Assembly: GCA_024229615.1 (NCBI GenBank)
Contig: JAAESG010000200.1
Location: 1 to 32,087 of the forward strand
DNA length: 32,087 bases
Reading direction: 5' to 3'
Source: Gammaproteobacteria bacterium
Lineage (GTDB): Bacteria; Pseudomonadota; Gammaproteobacteria; GCA-001735895
Made by a program: the position numbers and the translations under genes. Under the pieces are notes generated by a model that had not been told where the DNA came from, did no database searches, and saw nothing but the letters and a program-made list of their open reading frames with translations. Below, piece by piece: positions 1 to 8,117 of the stretch; positions within the stretch are counted from its first letter, which is position 1; every line of letters begins with the position of its first letter.

Positions 1-95
1 AAATCGAAATGGTTGGTCTGGATATCAACCACGAAACCTTGCGTGCCATGGAAGCGGAAGATGTTGCGCGAGCGATACGTCAAGAAGCTGGTTAA
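1..95 (+). CDS. C-terminal end of an unidentified protein (partial)
   Basis: An open frame enters from the left edge (first full codon at base 3) and stops with TAA at 93-95. It encodes about 30 residues ending RAIRQEAG, mostly charged and helical in character. The tail is too short to assign to a family. The next gene starts 51 bases downstream on the same strand with its own ribosome binding site, so the two may be cotranscribed. Confidence 0.5.
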   Translation, partial: IEMVGLDINHETLRAMEAEDVARAIRQEAG

Positions 96-146
96 CGGCT
101 CCTGATATTCATTATTTCGATTACTGACACATTAGGAGAAAATACT

Positions 147-395
147 ATGTCTACTGGATTAGTTGATAACTGGCTTAACCTCGATACATTCGGTGCGATC
201 TATCCCTTCGTTGGAACGGAAGGCCTGCTGACAATTCTGGGATTGGTTTTCTGGTTTGGCTGGCACGTCTGGCAACACAAGAAGGAATCCGCCGAATTCG
301 AGGCTGACCTCGAGAATATCAAAAAGCAGGGAGGTCCCGGAAAGATCCTCGATAAGGAAGCAAGCAGGGAAGTGAGCGATTCTGTAGGGGGTTAA
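147..395 (+). CDS. Small single-helix membrane protein, 82 aa
   Basis: Function unknown. The ATG at 147 is preceded by AGGAG at 134-138 with good spacing. One hydrophobic segment (roughly residues 24-42, rich in Gly, Leu, Phe and Trp) is followed by a basic HKK and then an acidic and basic soluble tail. The topology looks like a short membrane anchor with a cytoplasmic C-terminus. It directly follows the gene entering from the left edge and is closed by a strong terminator 40 bases downstream, so it is the last gene of that transcript. It may be a small accessory subunit of the upstream protein, but that is inference from position only. Confidence 0.7.
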   Translation: MSTGLVDNWLNLDTFGAIYPFVGTEGLLTILGLVFWFGWHVWQHKKESAEFEADLENIKKQGGPGKILDKEASREVSDSVGG

Positions 396-434
396 TTACC
401 CTGCAGTAAGCTTCAGCTAGCATGTTGTAAGAAG

Positions 435-466
435 ACCCTCTCGACCCTGGTCGAGGGGGTTTTTCA
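435..466 (+). terminator. Rho-independent terminator
   Basis: An 11-12 bp stem (left arm 435-446, right arm 449-460, one G-T wobble) is followed at once by a T run. It closes the transcript that ends with the 82-aa membrane protein. Confidence 0.9.
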
Positions 467-543
467 TTATTATGCTTGAGCGAGTTGTCGCCGGGTTAAT
501 AGATGCATATTCATGCTGTTTCGAACGCAGGTAGGAGTTTGCG

Positions 544-1038
544 ATGATAAAAAATGCACTCTCGGTGATGCCGGCTCGACCCGTCTTGTACATCGTGCCG
601 GTGATCGTGGTTTTGGTGCTGTCCTTTTATTACTGGGACAAGTACTCGAGATGCACGAGTAATAAACAATTTCGCAGCTCGTTGAATGAATTACTGCATG
701 CGGAGGATAGCGATGCATTATTTCGATTGTCGGATATCACCGGTTTCATGTGGGACAGGGTCAGGATCGTCACCAACTTCGAACCCGAGAGCAATACTGG
801 TCATTGCCCCTTCGGCTGGAACTGGCCCACGGGTGACCGCGACAAGTTGATTGCTTCGGGTTTACTCACGGTCCTGATTTTTGTCGACAAGGGCACGATG
901 GTCGAAGTGCTTGAATTAAGTGGCGATGAAGTCGCCTTTCATGGTGCAGATGCCAGTTTGAAGCCGCAGGCCGCTGTTTTCAGTATCGCTACAAACTCCG
1001 AGAATAGCGCTGGTGTCGCACTGACCCTGAGTAAATAA
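544..1038 (+). CDS. Hypothetical one-helix membrane or exported protein, 164 aa
   Basis: Not recognised. The ATG at 544 has GGAG at 533-536 upstream. The N-terminus carries one strong hydrophobic segment (about residues 14-29), followed by WDKYSRC and a globular domain of about 130 residues with several Trp, Cys and Gly residues in the middle. The hydrophobic segment is most likely a signal anchor that places the C-terminal domain in the periplasm. It stands alone between a terminator and the intergenic repeat that precedes folD. It shares its general plan (N-terminal helix plus a domain of about 130 aa) with the hypothetical after folD, but I see no clear sequence similarity between the two. 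Confidence 0.65.
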   Translation: MIKNALSVMPARPVLYIVPVIVVLVLSFYYWDKYSRCTSNKQFRSSLNELLHAEDSDALFRLSDITGFMWDRVRIVTNFEPESNTGHCPFGWNWPTGDRDKLIASGLLTVLIFVDKGTMVEVLELSGDEVAFHGADASLKPQAAVFSIATNSENSAGVALTLSK

Positions 1039-1155
1039 TCTAACAGCATTGCCGGACTCTGGCGAGTGAGGGGACAGTCTCGAACCCGGCATGGATATTG
1101 AGAGCAGATTCCAGCGAATGGATAAATTAGGTGTCGTATTACTGATATTTCACCG

Positions 1156-1208
1156 CAGGGTGCGGCATAGCATCGTCGCAGTAGAAGGGTGGTGAGAAAT
1201 GCGGGTTA
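1156..1208 (+). repeat. 53-bp dispersed intergenic repeat, copy 1
   Basis: It matches 2880-2932 in the same orientation at 50 of 53 positions by direct comparison. It lies in the 254-base gap between the 164-aa hypothetical and folD. The flanks of the two copies are unrelated. No internal palindrome long enough to be a REP hairpin is visible. Confidence 0.75.
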
Positions 1209-1292
1209 ATTGTAAAATGGGCTGATTCGAGCTGGTCTGCCGGAAACGGGGGAAGCGGCTCAACGGCTAAACACTTTGTTGGGAGTAAAAAA

Positions 1293-2171
1293 ATGGCGAA
1301 GATAATTGACGGCAAGGCATTTTCAGCGAACCTGCGCGGGGAAATTGCGCGCAAGGTAGCACTTTTAAAACAGGCGCACTCGATAACACCCGGTCTAGCC
1401 GTGGTGCTGGTCGGTGAAGATCCGGCCAGCCAGGTTTACGTGCGCAGCAAGGGCAAGCAAACCGCCGAAGCTGGCATGAACTCCTACGAGCATAAACTCG
1501 ACGCCGGCACCAGCCAACAAGATTTGCTCGCATTGATCGATCAACTCAACAATGATCCGGATGTACACGGCATCCTGGTGCAGCTCCCCTTGCCTGATCA
1601 TATCGACGAAGAGGCGGTGATCAATTCGATCTCGGTGGACAAGGATGTCGATGGATTCCATCTTTCCAATGTTGGCCGACTTTCAATAGGTGCGGAGGGC
1701 ATCGTGCCCTGTACACCGCTGGGGTCGTTGATGATGCTCAAGGATCACCTGGGCGATTTATCCGGCTTAAAGGCGATCATCGTGGGCCGTTCCAATATTG
1801 TGGGTAAACCGATGGCTGCATTGCTGTTGAAAGAGAGCTGTACGGTTACAATTGCACATTCACGAACCCGCGATCTACCCGCCGAATGTCGGCAGGCCGA
1901 TATCGTCGTGGCGGCCGTAGGACGCCCCGAGATGGTCAAGGGTGACTGGATCAAAGCGGGCGCAACCGTCATCGATGTGGGCATTAACCGTATCGAGAAA
2001 GAAGATGGCACCACACGATTGGTAGGCGACGTCGCGTTCGACGGTGCGGCCGAGGTGGCTGGTGCGATAACACCGGTTCCGGGCGGAGTAGGGCCGATGA
2101 CGATCGCCTGTTTGTTGCATAACACCCTGCAACAAGCCTGTCGCCTCAACGATCTCGATGTGCCCGAGTAA
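1293..2171 (+). CDS. folD: Bifunctional methylene-THF dehydrogenase / methenyl-THF cyclohydrolase FolD
   Basis: FolD interconverts 5,10-methylene-THF and 10-formyl-THF with NADP in the cytoplasm. The product is 292 aa, the usual length. Visible signatures include YVRSKGKQ with the catalytic Lys near residue 57, the folate-site QLPLP motif, the DVDGFH loop, the Rossmann segment [10 protein letters not shown], and the C-terminal [10 protein letters not shown]. The start is supported by GGGAG about eight bases before the ATG. It looks monocistronic. In this neighbourhood it would process methylene-THF formed when formaldehyde or methyl groups from methylated amines are captured by the GcvT-like proteins. 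That link is inferred, since folD is also a housekeeping gene. Confidence 0.95.
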   Translation: MAKIIDGKAFSANLRGEIARKVALLKQAHSITPGLAVVLVGEDPASQVYVRSKGKQTAEAGMNSYEHKLDAGTSQQDLLALIDQLNNDPDVHGILVQLPLPDHIDEEAVINSISVDKDVDGFHLSNVGRLSIGAEGIVPCTPLGSLMMLKDHLGDLSGLKAIIVGRSNIVGKPMAALLLKESCTVTIAHSRTRDLPAECRQADIVVAAVGRPEMVKGDWIKAGATVIDVGINRIEKEDGTTRLVGDVAFDGAAEVAGAITPVPGGVGPMTIACLLHNTLQQACRLNDLDVPE

Positions 2172-2244
2172 AACCGGTGTGCAGAGGGTCGAGACTTGCC
2201 TGGCCGGTTAAAGATGATCGATTCGTTGCGTATCTGACCGAAGT

Positions 2245-2724
2245 TTGCCGGTTGTGTCCCTGATCTTACGACGTAGTCTGATATTTATCACCCTGTTGAC
2301 GCTGGGGCTGGTGTTGTATGCGGTGTGGTATGGCATCAAGGCGGATCGTTACGAAGAGACTGCCGTTCCTTACCTGGAAAAGGTCATGCCCAAATTGACC
2401 AGTTGGCAATATGAGCAGTTGGAGCCCCTGTTATCGCCCAGTGCACGAGTCGATTTTGAAAATGTAGAATTGCAGGCTGCCTATCGGTCATTCAGCCAGC
2501 TCGGCCAGTTTCAGTCGATGGATAGACCCCGTTACGCGGCGAGTCGAAATGACAGCAGCAAGCAGTTAGGGGAGGTCGAGATAATAGACTACCAGGTGGC
2601 TTTACAGTTTGATTCCGGCCCGGCAATGATCAAGATAAAACTTATTGCCGACGGCACTTCATACTACGTCCATCACTTCGGTTTTCACTCGGAAATTTTC
2701 TCCTCACAGACGACTATCGATTGA
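2245..2724 (+). CDS. Hypothetical one-helix membrane protein, about 159 aa
   Basis: Not recognised. The frame opens after a TGA at 2215, and no ATG occurs before residue 49. Translation would therefore begin at TTG 2245 or GTG 2254, and neither has a strong ribosome binding site. An N-terminal helix (about residues 9-30) is preceded by two arginines, which predicts an inside N-terminus. The remaining 125 residues form a soluble domain with alternating charged and aromatic residues, probably facing the periplasm. It starts 73 bases after folD and may be read from the folD transcript. Confidence 0.55.
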   Translation: MPVVSLILRRSLIFITLLTLGLVLYAVWYGIKADRYEETAVPYLEKVMPKLTSWQYEQLEPLLSPSARVDFENVELQAAYRSFSQLGQFQSMDRPRYAASRNDSSKQLGEVEIIDYQVALQFDSGPAMIKIKLIADGTSYYVHHFGFHSEIFSSQTTID

Positions 2725-2879
2725 ACACGTTCTTTTTCGTGTAGCGGGATTTACCGGATACCGACTGGCAATCCTGATGACGTGGTATGAGGAACCGAGC
2801 ATTCAGGTCCTGTCCGCTGGCCTCGCTGTCCTGCGGCTTGAATCATTATGTCGAGCGCTCTGACCGAGCCAAATGCAGG

Positions 2880-2932
2880 CAGGGTGCGGCATAGCGTCGT
2901 CACAGTAGAAGGGTGGTGAGAAATGCGGGCTA
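2880..2932 (+). repeat. 53-bp dispersed intergenic repeat, copy 2
   Basis: This is the second copy of the 1156-1208 repeat, with three mismatches. Its right end includes the stop codon (2930-2932) of the minus-strand GcvT-like gene, so the element abuts or has supplied the end of that gene. Confidence 0.75.
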
Positions 2933-4030
2933 GATAGCGTGAAGTCGCTCTCTCTTCGGGTCTACGAAGGGGATAGGTGCTGCGGTGGCCCGACATTGTA
3001 TGCCAGGTCCCTTCAATTCAAGCACGGTTCCCTCGATGGCGGCGGACGGAACAAGGTGTACCAGGGCCAGGGATTTCCCGAGGCGCCGCGAATAGGCTGG
3101 AGTCGTGACGTGGCCTACGATCTGTCCATTGATGGAGAGTTTGGCGCCATGCTCGACGACATCGTCGTGATCCGCGACTATGCCGAAGAATTTTACTTTC
3201 TCTTTGCCTTCAAGTTCAAACACGGCCTGCTTGCCGCGAAAGTCGCCCTTGTCGCGTGACACCGCCCAGCCCATGTCGACCTCCCAGGGTGTATTTTGCT
3301 CAGTTGCCTCGGCCCCGTAGGCCATCAGCCCGCTTTCGATATGCACCATCTCCAATCCCCCGAAAGAAATCGGCCTGAGCCCGAAAGCCTGGCCCAGCTG
3401 CATGAGTTCCTGCCAGACTTCGACCACTACGTCAGCGCCCATGAAGAGTTCGTAGCCGCGTTCGCCGGAGTAACCCGTGCGCGAAACCATCATCTTCCGG
3501 CCGCCGAGCGTGGTGTGGAGCTGGTGGCAGAAAGGCAGACTGCGTAGATCAGCATTGGACAGTGTTTCCAGAAAATCGATTGAATTCGGTCCCTGTAGCG
3601 TAATGATATGCACGTTTTCATCGAGCTCGACGCTGAGGTCTCGATTGTGGGCATAATCCTGCAGGAGTTGGTAAGAGGGGCCGATGGCACTTGCCACCAG
3701 GAAGTGATCCTCGGCGACATGGAAGATAATGGCGTCGTCGCAAAAATGGCCGTCGTCCTTCAGAATGGGGCAGTAAGCCGACTGGCCAACCTTGATGCGG
3801 GTCATATCGCGTGTGACGAGATAGTCGGCGGCTGCCAGCGCATCTGGCCCGCGAAGCTGAATTTTCGTCAGTGCCGAAGTATCCCACATGCCCAGGTTTT
3901 CGCGTATTGCGTTGTGCTCGAGATGTGGGTCGTTGGGAAAGCTGAAGGCGACTGCCATATTGTTCCACTCACCCATCTCGGCGCCTAGTGCGCGCACAGT
4001 TGCGTCCAGTGCTGATGTCCGAGTTACCAT
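2930..4030 (-). CDS. GcvT-family aminomethyltransferase-like protein, 366 aa
   Basis: This is a tetrahydrofolate-dependent aminomethyltransferase fold. The length suits GcvT/DmdA-type proteins. Visible family marks are LGMWDTSALTKI near residue 47, the CDDAII segment (equivalent of the conserved Asp that binds folate in glycine-cleavage T-protein), a QGP motif, SRTGYSGERGYELF, and NTPWEVDMGWAV, followed by a C-terminal beta-barrel region. No glycine-cleavage H or P genes are near, so a role in glycine cleavage is unlikely. In a TMA-oxidising cluster, transfer of one-carbon units from a methylated amine or formaldehyde to THF is plausible. It is divergent from the glycosyltransferase across a palindromic site, and it is a paralogue of the gene at 21359-22465. 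The substrate is unknown. Confidence 0.85.
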   Translation of the reverse strand: MVTRTSALDATVRALGAEMGEWNNMAVAFSFPNDPHLEHNAIRENLGMWDTSALTKIQLRGPDALAAADYLVTRDMTRIKVGQSAYCPILKDDGHFCDDAIIFHVAEDHFLVASAIGPSYQLLQDYAHNRDLSVELDENVHIITLQGPNSIDFLETLSNADLRSLPFCHQLHTTLGGRKMMVSRTGYSGERGYELFMGADVVVEVWQELMQLGQAFGLRPISFGGLEMVHIESGLMAYGAEATEQNTPWEVDMGWAVSRDKGDFRGKQAVFELEGKEKVKFFGIVADHDDVVEHGAKLSINGQIVGHVTTPAYSRRLGKSLALVHLVPSAAIEGTVLELKGPGIQCRATAAPIPFVDPKRERLHAI

Positions 4031-4311
4031 GTCTGTTATTCCTCAGGTTATGCGATAGCAAGATGTGTTGGATTGGGTGTTGTTTTAAAAGCCTGTAAGA
4101 CTAAACGAGCTTCCCGAGACTTGTAGAAAATCGGGTTCTATCGACTGTTTGTTCGAACTTGTAACTGACTAACCAGTCAGCTATTATCGATGCACGGTCA
4201 TCCGGTGTCAATGATTTCACTGCCAGCCAGCCTCATTTACGCCATCGTGAATGGCGCAGTATAGTGCCAGCAAATATCTCAACACATGACCAATCTGAGG
4301 GGAATATCAAG
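4031..4311. promoter_or_regulatory. Divergent promoter region with a palindrome
   Basis: This 281-base gap separates the minus-strand GcvT-like gene from the plus-strand glycosyltransferase gene and must carry promoters for both. The only clear regulatory-looking element is an inverted repeat, CTGACT-AACC-AGTCAG, at 4165-4180. The size and symmetry resemble TetR-family operators. No TetR gene is present in the window. Confidence 0.45.
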
Positions 4312-5610
4312 ATGAGTGTAGGCAAGACTATCGCATTTTTTCCGGAGGCCTGTTACGGGCCGGCACTGAACTCGGTCGGCATCGCCCAGGCCTGTGAAAA
4401 ACTCGGACATAAGCCGGTTTTTCTGACCGATCCGGGACTTTCCGGGGTTTACTCGGGTTATGGTTTTGACGAGTATCCGGTCAATATGTCCGAGCCGATG
4501 GAAGCGGAAGCCATGGCGAAGTACTGGACCGATTTCATCGACGGTCATATTCCGAATTTTGCCAAGACACCCTACGAGCAGATCGATAATTATGTGAAGG
4601 AATGCTGGGAAAATATCGTCAATACCTCGGTGTGGGCGGAAAAGGACCTGCCGGCCATTCTCGACAAGGTCAAACCCGATCTGATCTGTGTCGACAATGT
4701 CATCCTGTTTCCCGCCTGCAAACAGTACGGCGTGCCCTGGGTGCGAATTATTTCCTGCAGCGAGAACGAGATTACCGACCCGGACATTCCACCACACCTG
4801 TCTGGCTGTGGGGAGAACGACCACGAATGCCATAAGGCCTACCTCGAGCGCTTCAACGAAGTGATTGCTCCAATTCACGCCGGGTTCAATGAATTCCTTA
4901 AGGAATGCGGCGAAGAACCCTACCCTCTGGGTGAATTCTTCGAATCTTCACCTTATCTGAACCTGCTGCTTTATCCCGAACCCGTCAAGTTCAAGCGGCG
5001 CAATCCGCTCGACCCGAAGCGCTTTCAATTTCTTGAAGGCTGCGTGCGTAAAGACGCTGCTTACGATATTCCCGATTTCGCTGCGCACAACGATGCACCG
5101 CTGATTTATCTCAGCTTTGGCAGCCTCGGTTGTGGCGACACCGATTTGTTGAATCGCATCATCGGCGAGCTGGGGAAATTGCCTTGTCGCGCGCTGGTAA
5201 ACGTGGGTGATTATATGGATGCCTACAGCGATCTGCCGCCCAATGTGCAGGTGAAAGATTGGTTCCCGCAACCAACCCTGATTGCGCAGGTCGATCTGGT
5301 GATCCATCACGGCGGCAACAATACCTTCACCGAATGCCTTTATTTCGGCAAACCAGCGATCATCATGCCTTACGTCTGGGACGGTCACGATAACGCGACC
5401 CGGGTCGAGGAAACCGGTCATGGTTTCAAGATGCATCGATCTAATTGGCAGCCGGGCGAGTTGGCGACAAAGATCGAGGCTTGCCTGACGGATGAGGTCA
5501 TGAAGGCCAAGATGGCGGCGACTTCTGCTCACATGCAACAGTTTAACGGTCCCGAAAAGGCCGCCGGTCTGCTCGACCAGCTGTTAAAGGAGCATGACTA
5601 TGGTGCATGA
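4312..5610 (+). CDS. GT1/MGT-family UDP-glycosyltransferase-like protein
   Basis: It resembles two-domain GT-B macrolide-type glycosyltransferases, which move a sugar from a nucleotide donor to a small hydrophobic acceptor. The C-terminal half carries the donor-binding signature: LIYLSFGSLG, then VKDWFPQPTLIAQVDLVIHH, GGNNTFTE, GKPAIIMPYVWDGHDNATR. The His-Gly-Gly region and the final Asp/Asn are in place, although the usual D-Q is replaced by D-G-H-D. I choose the ATG at 4312 because GAGGGG sits at 4297-4302. A longer GTG frame opens at 4264 without comparable support. The protein is about 432 aa with no signal peptide. The first cupin gene overlaps its 3' end, so they form one unit. The acceptor is unknown, and a glycosyltransferase is unusual in methylated-amine clusters. 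Confidence 0.82.
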   Translation: MSVGKTIAFFPEACYGPALNSVGIAQACEKLGHKPVFLTDPGLSGVYSGYGFDEYPVNMSEPMEAEAMAKYWTDFIDGHIPNFAKTPYEQIDNYVKECWENIVNTSVWAEKDLPAILDKVKPDLICVDNVILFPACKQYGVPWVRIISCSENEITDPDIPPHLSGCGENDHECHKAYLERFNEVIAPIHAGFNEFLKECGEEPYPLGEFFESSPYLNLLLYPEPVKFKRRNPLDPKRFQFLEGCVRKDAAYDIPDFAAHNDAPLIYLSFGSLGCGDTDLLNRIIGELGKLPCRALVNVGDYMDAYSDLPPNVQVKDWFPQPTLIAQVDLVIHHGGNNTFTECLYFGKPAIIMPYVWDGHDNATRVEETGHGFKMHRSNWQPGELATKIEACLTDEVMKAKMAATSAHMQQFNGPEKAAGLLDQLLKEHDYGA

Positions 5611-5965
5611 CGGTCTGGCGTCGTCTGCCCCGCATATTGCACCGGCAACGACCCTGGGTGAGCTCACCGACTGGGGTGATCAACCCGATATGATTGAGGG
5701 CCAGTCGCACTCCAGTGGATTGCTGCTGTGGATGAGTGAAGACAAGAGGTCTGAATCGGGATTATGGGTATGCACCCCCGGAACCTGGCGCCTCAGTCTG
5801 CCCGGTGATGAACTCTGCCATTTCATAGCCGGGTGTGCGACCTATACCAGCGATGAGGGCGAAGTAATCGAGGTGACTCCCGGCACCGTGGTGCATTTCC
5901 TGCAGGGCTGGAGTGGTCAATGTGTCGTCCACGAAACTCTGCGCAACGTATACATGCTGCGGTAA
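5600..5965 (+). CDS. Cupin-domain protein (Cupin_3/DUF861-like), 121 aa
   Basis: This small single-domain beta-barrel protein has the pattern ESGLWVCTPGTWRL, then LPGDELCHFIAGCATYTSDEG and TPGTVVHFLQGWSG. That layout is typical of EutQ-like or ureidoglycine-aminohydrolase-like cupins, whose enzymatic roles are often undefined. The ATG at 5600 is preferred over 5594 because AAGGAG at 5587-5592 is seven bases from the former and only one from the latter. It overlaps the 3' end of the glycosyltransferase gene, so translation is probably coupled. The next gene encodes a clear paralogue. Function cannot be assigned beyond the cupin fold. Confidence 0.8.
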   Translation: MVHDGLASSAPHIAPATTLGELTDWGDQPDMIEGQSHSSGLLLWMSEDKRSESGLWVCTPGTWRLSLPGDELCHFIAGCATYTSDEGEVIEVTPGTVVHFLQGWSGQCVVHETLRNVYMLR

Positions 5966-5970
5966 TACAA

Positions 5971-6315
5971 ATGAAAACACCGGTATTAAGAGATCCATGC
6001 GCTATTACCGAATTGGTGGACTGGGGTATTATCCCGACCATGATCGAGGGTGAATCGCATACCTCGGGCGTTATCCTGCACAAGGGTTCCAACGGCGAGT
6101 CGGAAACCGGCGTGTGGATTTGTACGCCGGGATACTGGGACTGTCATGTTACATCGGATGAGTTCTGTCATTTTCTGGAAGGGCGTTGTACCTATACGCA
6201 TGAATCCGGTGATGTCATTGAAATCGTGCCGGATACGGCCGCGTTTTTCCCAAAGGACTGGAAGGGTACTTGCCGGGTCGAAGAAACCATTCGCAAGGTC
6301 TACATGATTCGATAG
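5971..6315 (+). CDS. Cupin-domain protein, tandem paralogue, 114 aa
   Basis: It is collinear with the preceding cupin: LVDWGIIPTMIEGESHTSGVIL matches the equivalent stretch of its neighbour, followed by ETGVWICTPGYWDC, SDEFCHFLEGRCTYT and PKDWKGTC. The ATG at 5971 begins five bases after the upstream stop and has no strong Shine-Dalgarno sequence, which suggests translational coupling. An upstream in-frame ATG at 5920 lies inside the preceding gene and lacks homology, so I reject it. The tandem pair may form a heteromeric cupin or reflect recent duplication followed by divergence. The substrate is unknown. Confidence 0.82.
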   Translation: MKTPVLRDPCAITELVDWGIIPTMIEGESHTSGVILHKGSNGESETGVWICTPGYWDCHVTSDEFCHFLEGRCTYTHESGDVIEIVPDTAAFFPKDWKGTCRVEETIRKVYMIR

Positions 6316-6542
6316 ATGGGAGCGATTAAACTGGAAATCCCGTAACTGCATTTTGTTGTGCTTCGGGAAAGTTATTGGCAGGCGTAGCCATGGCATATAT
6401 TAGTATTATTCGGGTTCAAAGAGTCGACCCTAGCATCCCGCCAGGGCATGCCCGGAATTCAGTAATATATTGCTGGATTGGAACGGGGAAATAATCCGTT
6501 AGAATCGGGGTGTTTACTTACAACGATAATTGAGGAGATATT

Positions 6543-7811
6543 ATGGGAATCACACGAAGAAAATTTGTTCAGGCTACCGCGGCCGGCACGCTTGTTGCCG
6601 GTAGCGGTTTCTCGCCGCTTAGCTTTGCGGCAAGCCATAAAACCGTCAAGGTCGGCATGAATATCCCGATGACCGGTGACTATGCGCCCTGGGGTCTGCC
6701 CGGACTGTATGGCTGCCAGATCGTCGCCGATAACATCAATGCCACCGGCGGTGTCGACATTGGTGGGCAAAAACACAAGATCGAAATCGTCTCTTACGAC
6801 CATGGCTATGATATTGAGAAAGCCGTTCAGGGTTACAAGAAGATGGTCTTGGAAGATGAGGCCAAAATGGTGATGATGTTGGGCGGAGCAACCGTTGGTG
6901 CGGTCATGCCGTGGGGAGAACGCAAAGACGTTTTCACGACGACACTGTTAAGCAGCGATATCACCCCGGATACTGAACACCTGGTGGCAACCTGCGAATC
7001 CCACCCGCTTTACGTGGTCACCGGTGTCGAATGGTTGGCGCGTAACTTTCCTGATGCCAAAAAAGCGGTAATCGTTACCAATAACGACGTGGAATACGGT
7101 TTGCAGGCAGCCGCTACCTACCAGGCTGCATTTGAGGTCGCCGGTATTAAAGTTGTCGATATGAACCTGCACGGTTTCGATGTCACCGATTTTGCGCCAA
7201 TCGTCAGTTCGGTGCTGGCCAAAAATCCCGACATCTTCTGCATGGCAACTAGCTTTTATACTACGCCGTTGATGGAACAGTTGTTTCATCAGGGCTACAA
7301 GGGGAAAATCATTTCCACGACGCTGGATTACCACGAAGAAGTTATTGCCAAAACCAGCGAGGACTTCGTAAATGGCACGATTCACCAGTTCCCGTCGTTC
7401 GATGACCCGAAATTAAATGATAAGGGCATCAGTTTTCCCGACCCGGGCGGCTTTGATGCCGAGTACCGCAAGCGCCACCCGAATGACTGGTCTGCAGTAT
7501 CCTGGGAGTATCCGGCGATCATGCTGAACTGGCTGGAAGGTGCAAAAACAGCGGGTTCGACCGACTCGAGTAAGGTTCTGAAAGCCCTCAAGAACAATTC
7601 GAATCCAGAATTTGTCTTTGGTGGTGGAAAGTGGTGGGGCAAGGAGCTATGGGGTCGCGATAACGTTGTTATCGGCAACTGGCCAGTGGTGGTCATCGAG
7701 GGTGGCAAGACGCGCATTAAGGAGTTCGCCAGCGTTACCGACTGGGTGGATAAGCACTCTGATGTACTGATCAAGTATATGAAATCACATGGCCTGCGAA
7801 CTGTAAGCTAA
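6543..7811 (+). CDS. ABC importer substrate-binding protein (branched-chain amino acid/amide type), Tat-exported, copy 1
   Basis: This is the periplasmic receptor of a HAAT-family importer, 422 aa. The N-terminus MGITRRKFVQ followed by an Ala/Gly-rich stretch and a likely AxA cleavage site near SFAAS is a twin-arginine signal. The mature part starts VKVGMNIPMTGDYAPWG, the usual opening of LivK/UrtA/AmiC-type receptors. Two lobes are evident, and Trp-rich loops occur late in the protein (GGGKWWGKELWG). It has GAGGAG upstream and a hairpin after the stop. It is very similar along its length to the copy at 12571-13839. Association with TMA genes suggests a methylated amine or related nitrogen compound as ligand, but the sequence alone does not fix it. 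Confidence 0.9.
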   Translation: MGITRRKFVQATAAGTLVAGSGFSPLSFAASHKTVKVGMNIPMTGDYAPWGLPGLYGCQIVADNINATGGVDIGGQKHKIEIVSYDHGYDIEKAVQGYKKMVLEDEAKMVMMLGGATVGAVMPWGERKDVFTTTLLSSDITPDTEHLVATCESHPLYVVTGVEWLARNFPDAKKAVIVTNNDVEYGLQAAATYQAAFEVAGIKVVDMNLHGFDVTDFAPIVSSVLAKNPDIFCMATSFYTTPLMEQLFHQGYKGKIISTTLDYHEEVIAKTSEDFVNGTIHQFPSFDDPKLNDKGISFPDPGGFDAEYRKRHPNDWSAVSWEYPAIMLNWLEGAKTAGSTDSSKVLKALKNNSNPEFVFGGGKWWGKELWGRDNVVIGNWPVVVIEGGKTRIKEFASVTDWVDKHSDVLIKYMKSHGLRTVS

Positions 7812-8117
7812 CAAATCATCGTCTGGGCCAGGGCAATGTTGCCCTGGCTTTAACGACCGGGACACCAGGACCGATTGGGTTGCCTGACATGTATTACCAG
7901 GCGAGTTAGTAAAAAGCCAGACTCAAGGCGCCATCAACCTGCCAAGCTGCAAAGAGCTTTATCGTGTTACGGGATAAATTTAATGCGGGGTAGCGTAATC
8001 CTTTCCGAGATAGGCTTAGGTTACTTTTCCTATCATCTTTTTATAAATTCTGTGCTAGCCGTTTCAGTTATACAGGTTAGGCACGATCAACAGCAGGGTT
8101 ACTAACAGGACAACGAG
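7812..8117 (+). other. Gap between binding-protein and permease genes
   Basis: This 306-base gap contains a GC-rich hairpin at 7827-7848 just after the binding-protein gene. I see no gene I can support: a 76-codon open frame in it lacks a ribosome binding site and recognisable content. The arrangement suits partial termination, giving more receptor than permease. Confidence 0.5.
7827..7848 (+). terminator. Attenuator-like hairpin after binding-protein gene
   Basis: A perfect 8-bp stem, GCCAGGGC/GCCCTGGC, with a 6-base loop (extendable by two bp) lies 15 bases after the stop codon. Only a short T stretch follows, so termination is probably incomplete. Confidence 0.55.

Noticed and set aside
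1300-1320. A further AATTGACG-like match near the folD start
   Set aside because: It lies inside folD codons, lacks the last bases of the motif and has no upstream TAC core at the right spacing.
2930-4030. DMSP demethylase (DmdA) or true glycine-cleavage T-protein
   Set aside because: The SRTGYSGERGYE and CDDAI segments are more GcvT-like than DmdA-like, and no gcvH/gcvP genes are present. I kept a family-level call only.
7875-8105. A 76-codon open frame between receptor gene 1 and livH
   Set aside because: It has no convincing ribosome binding site or protein-like pattern, and the equivalent gap in operon 2 has no counterpart.
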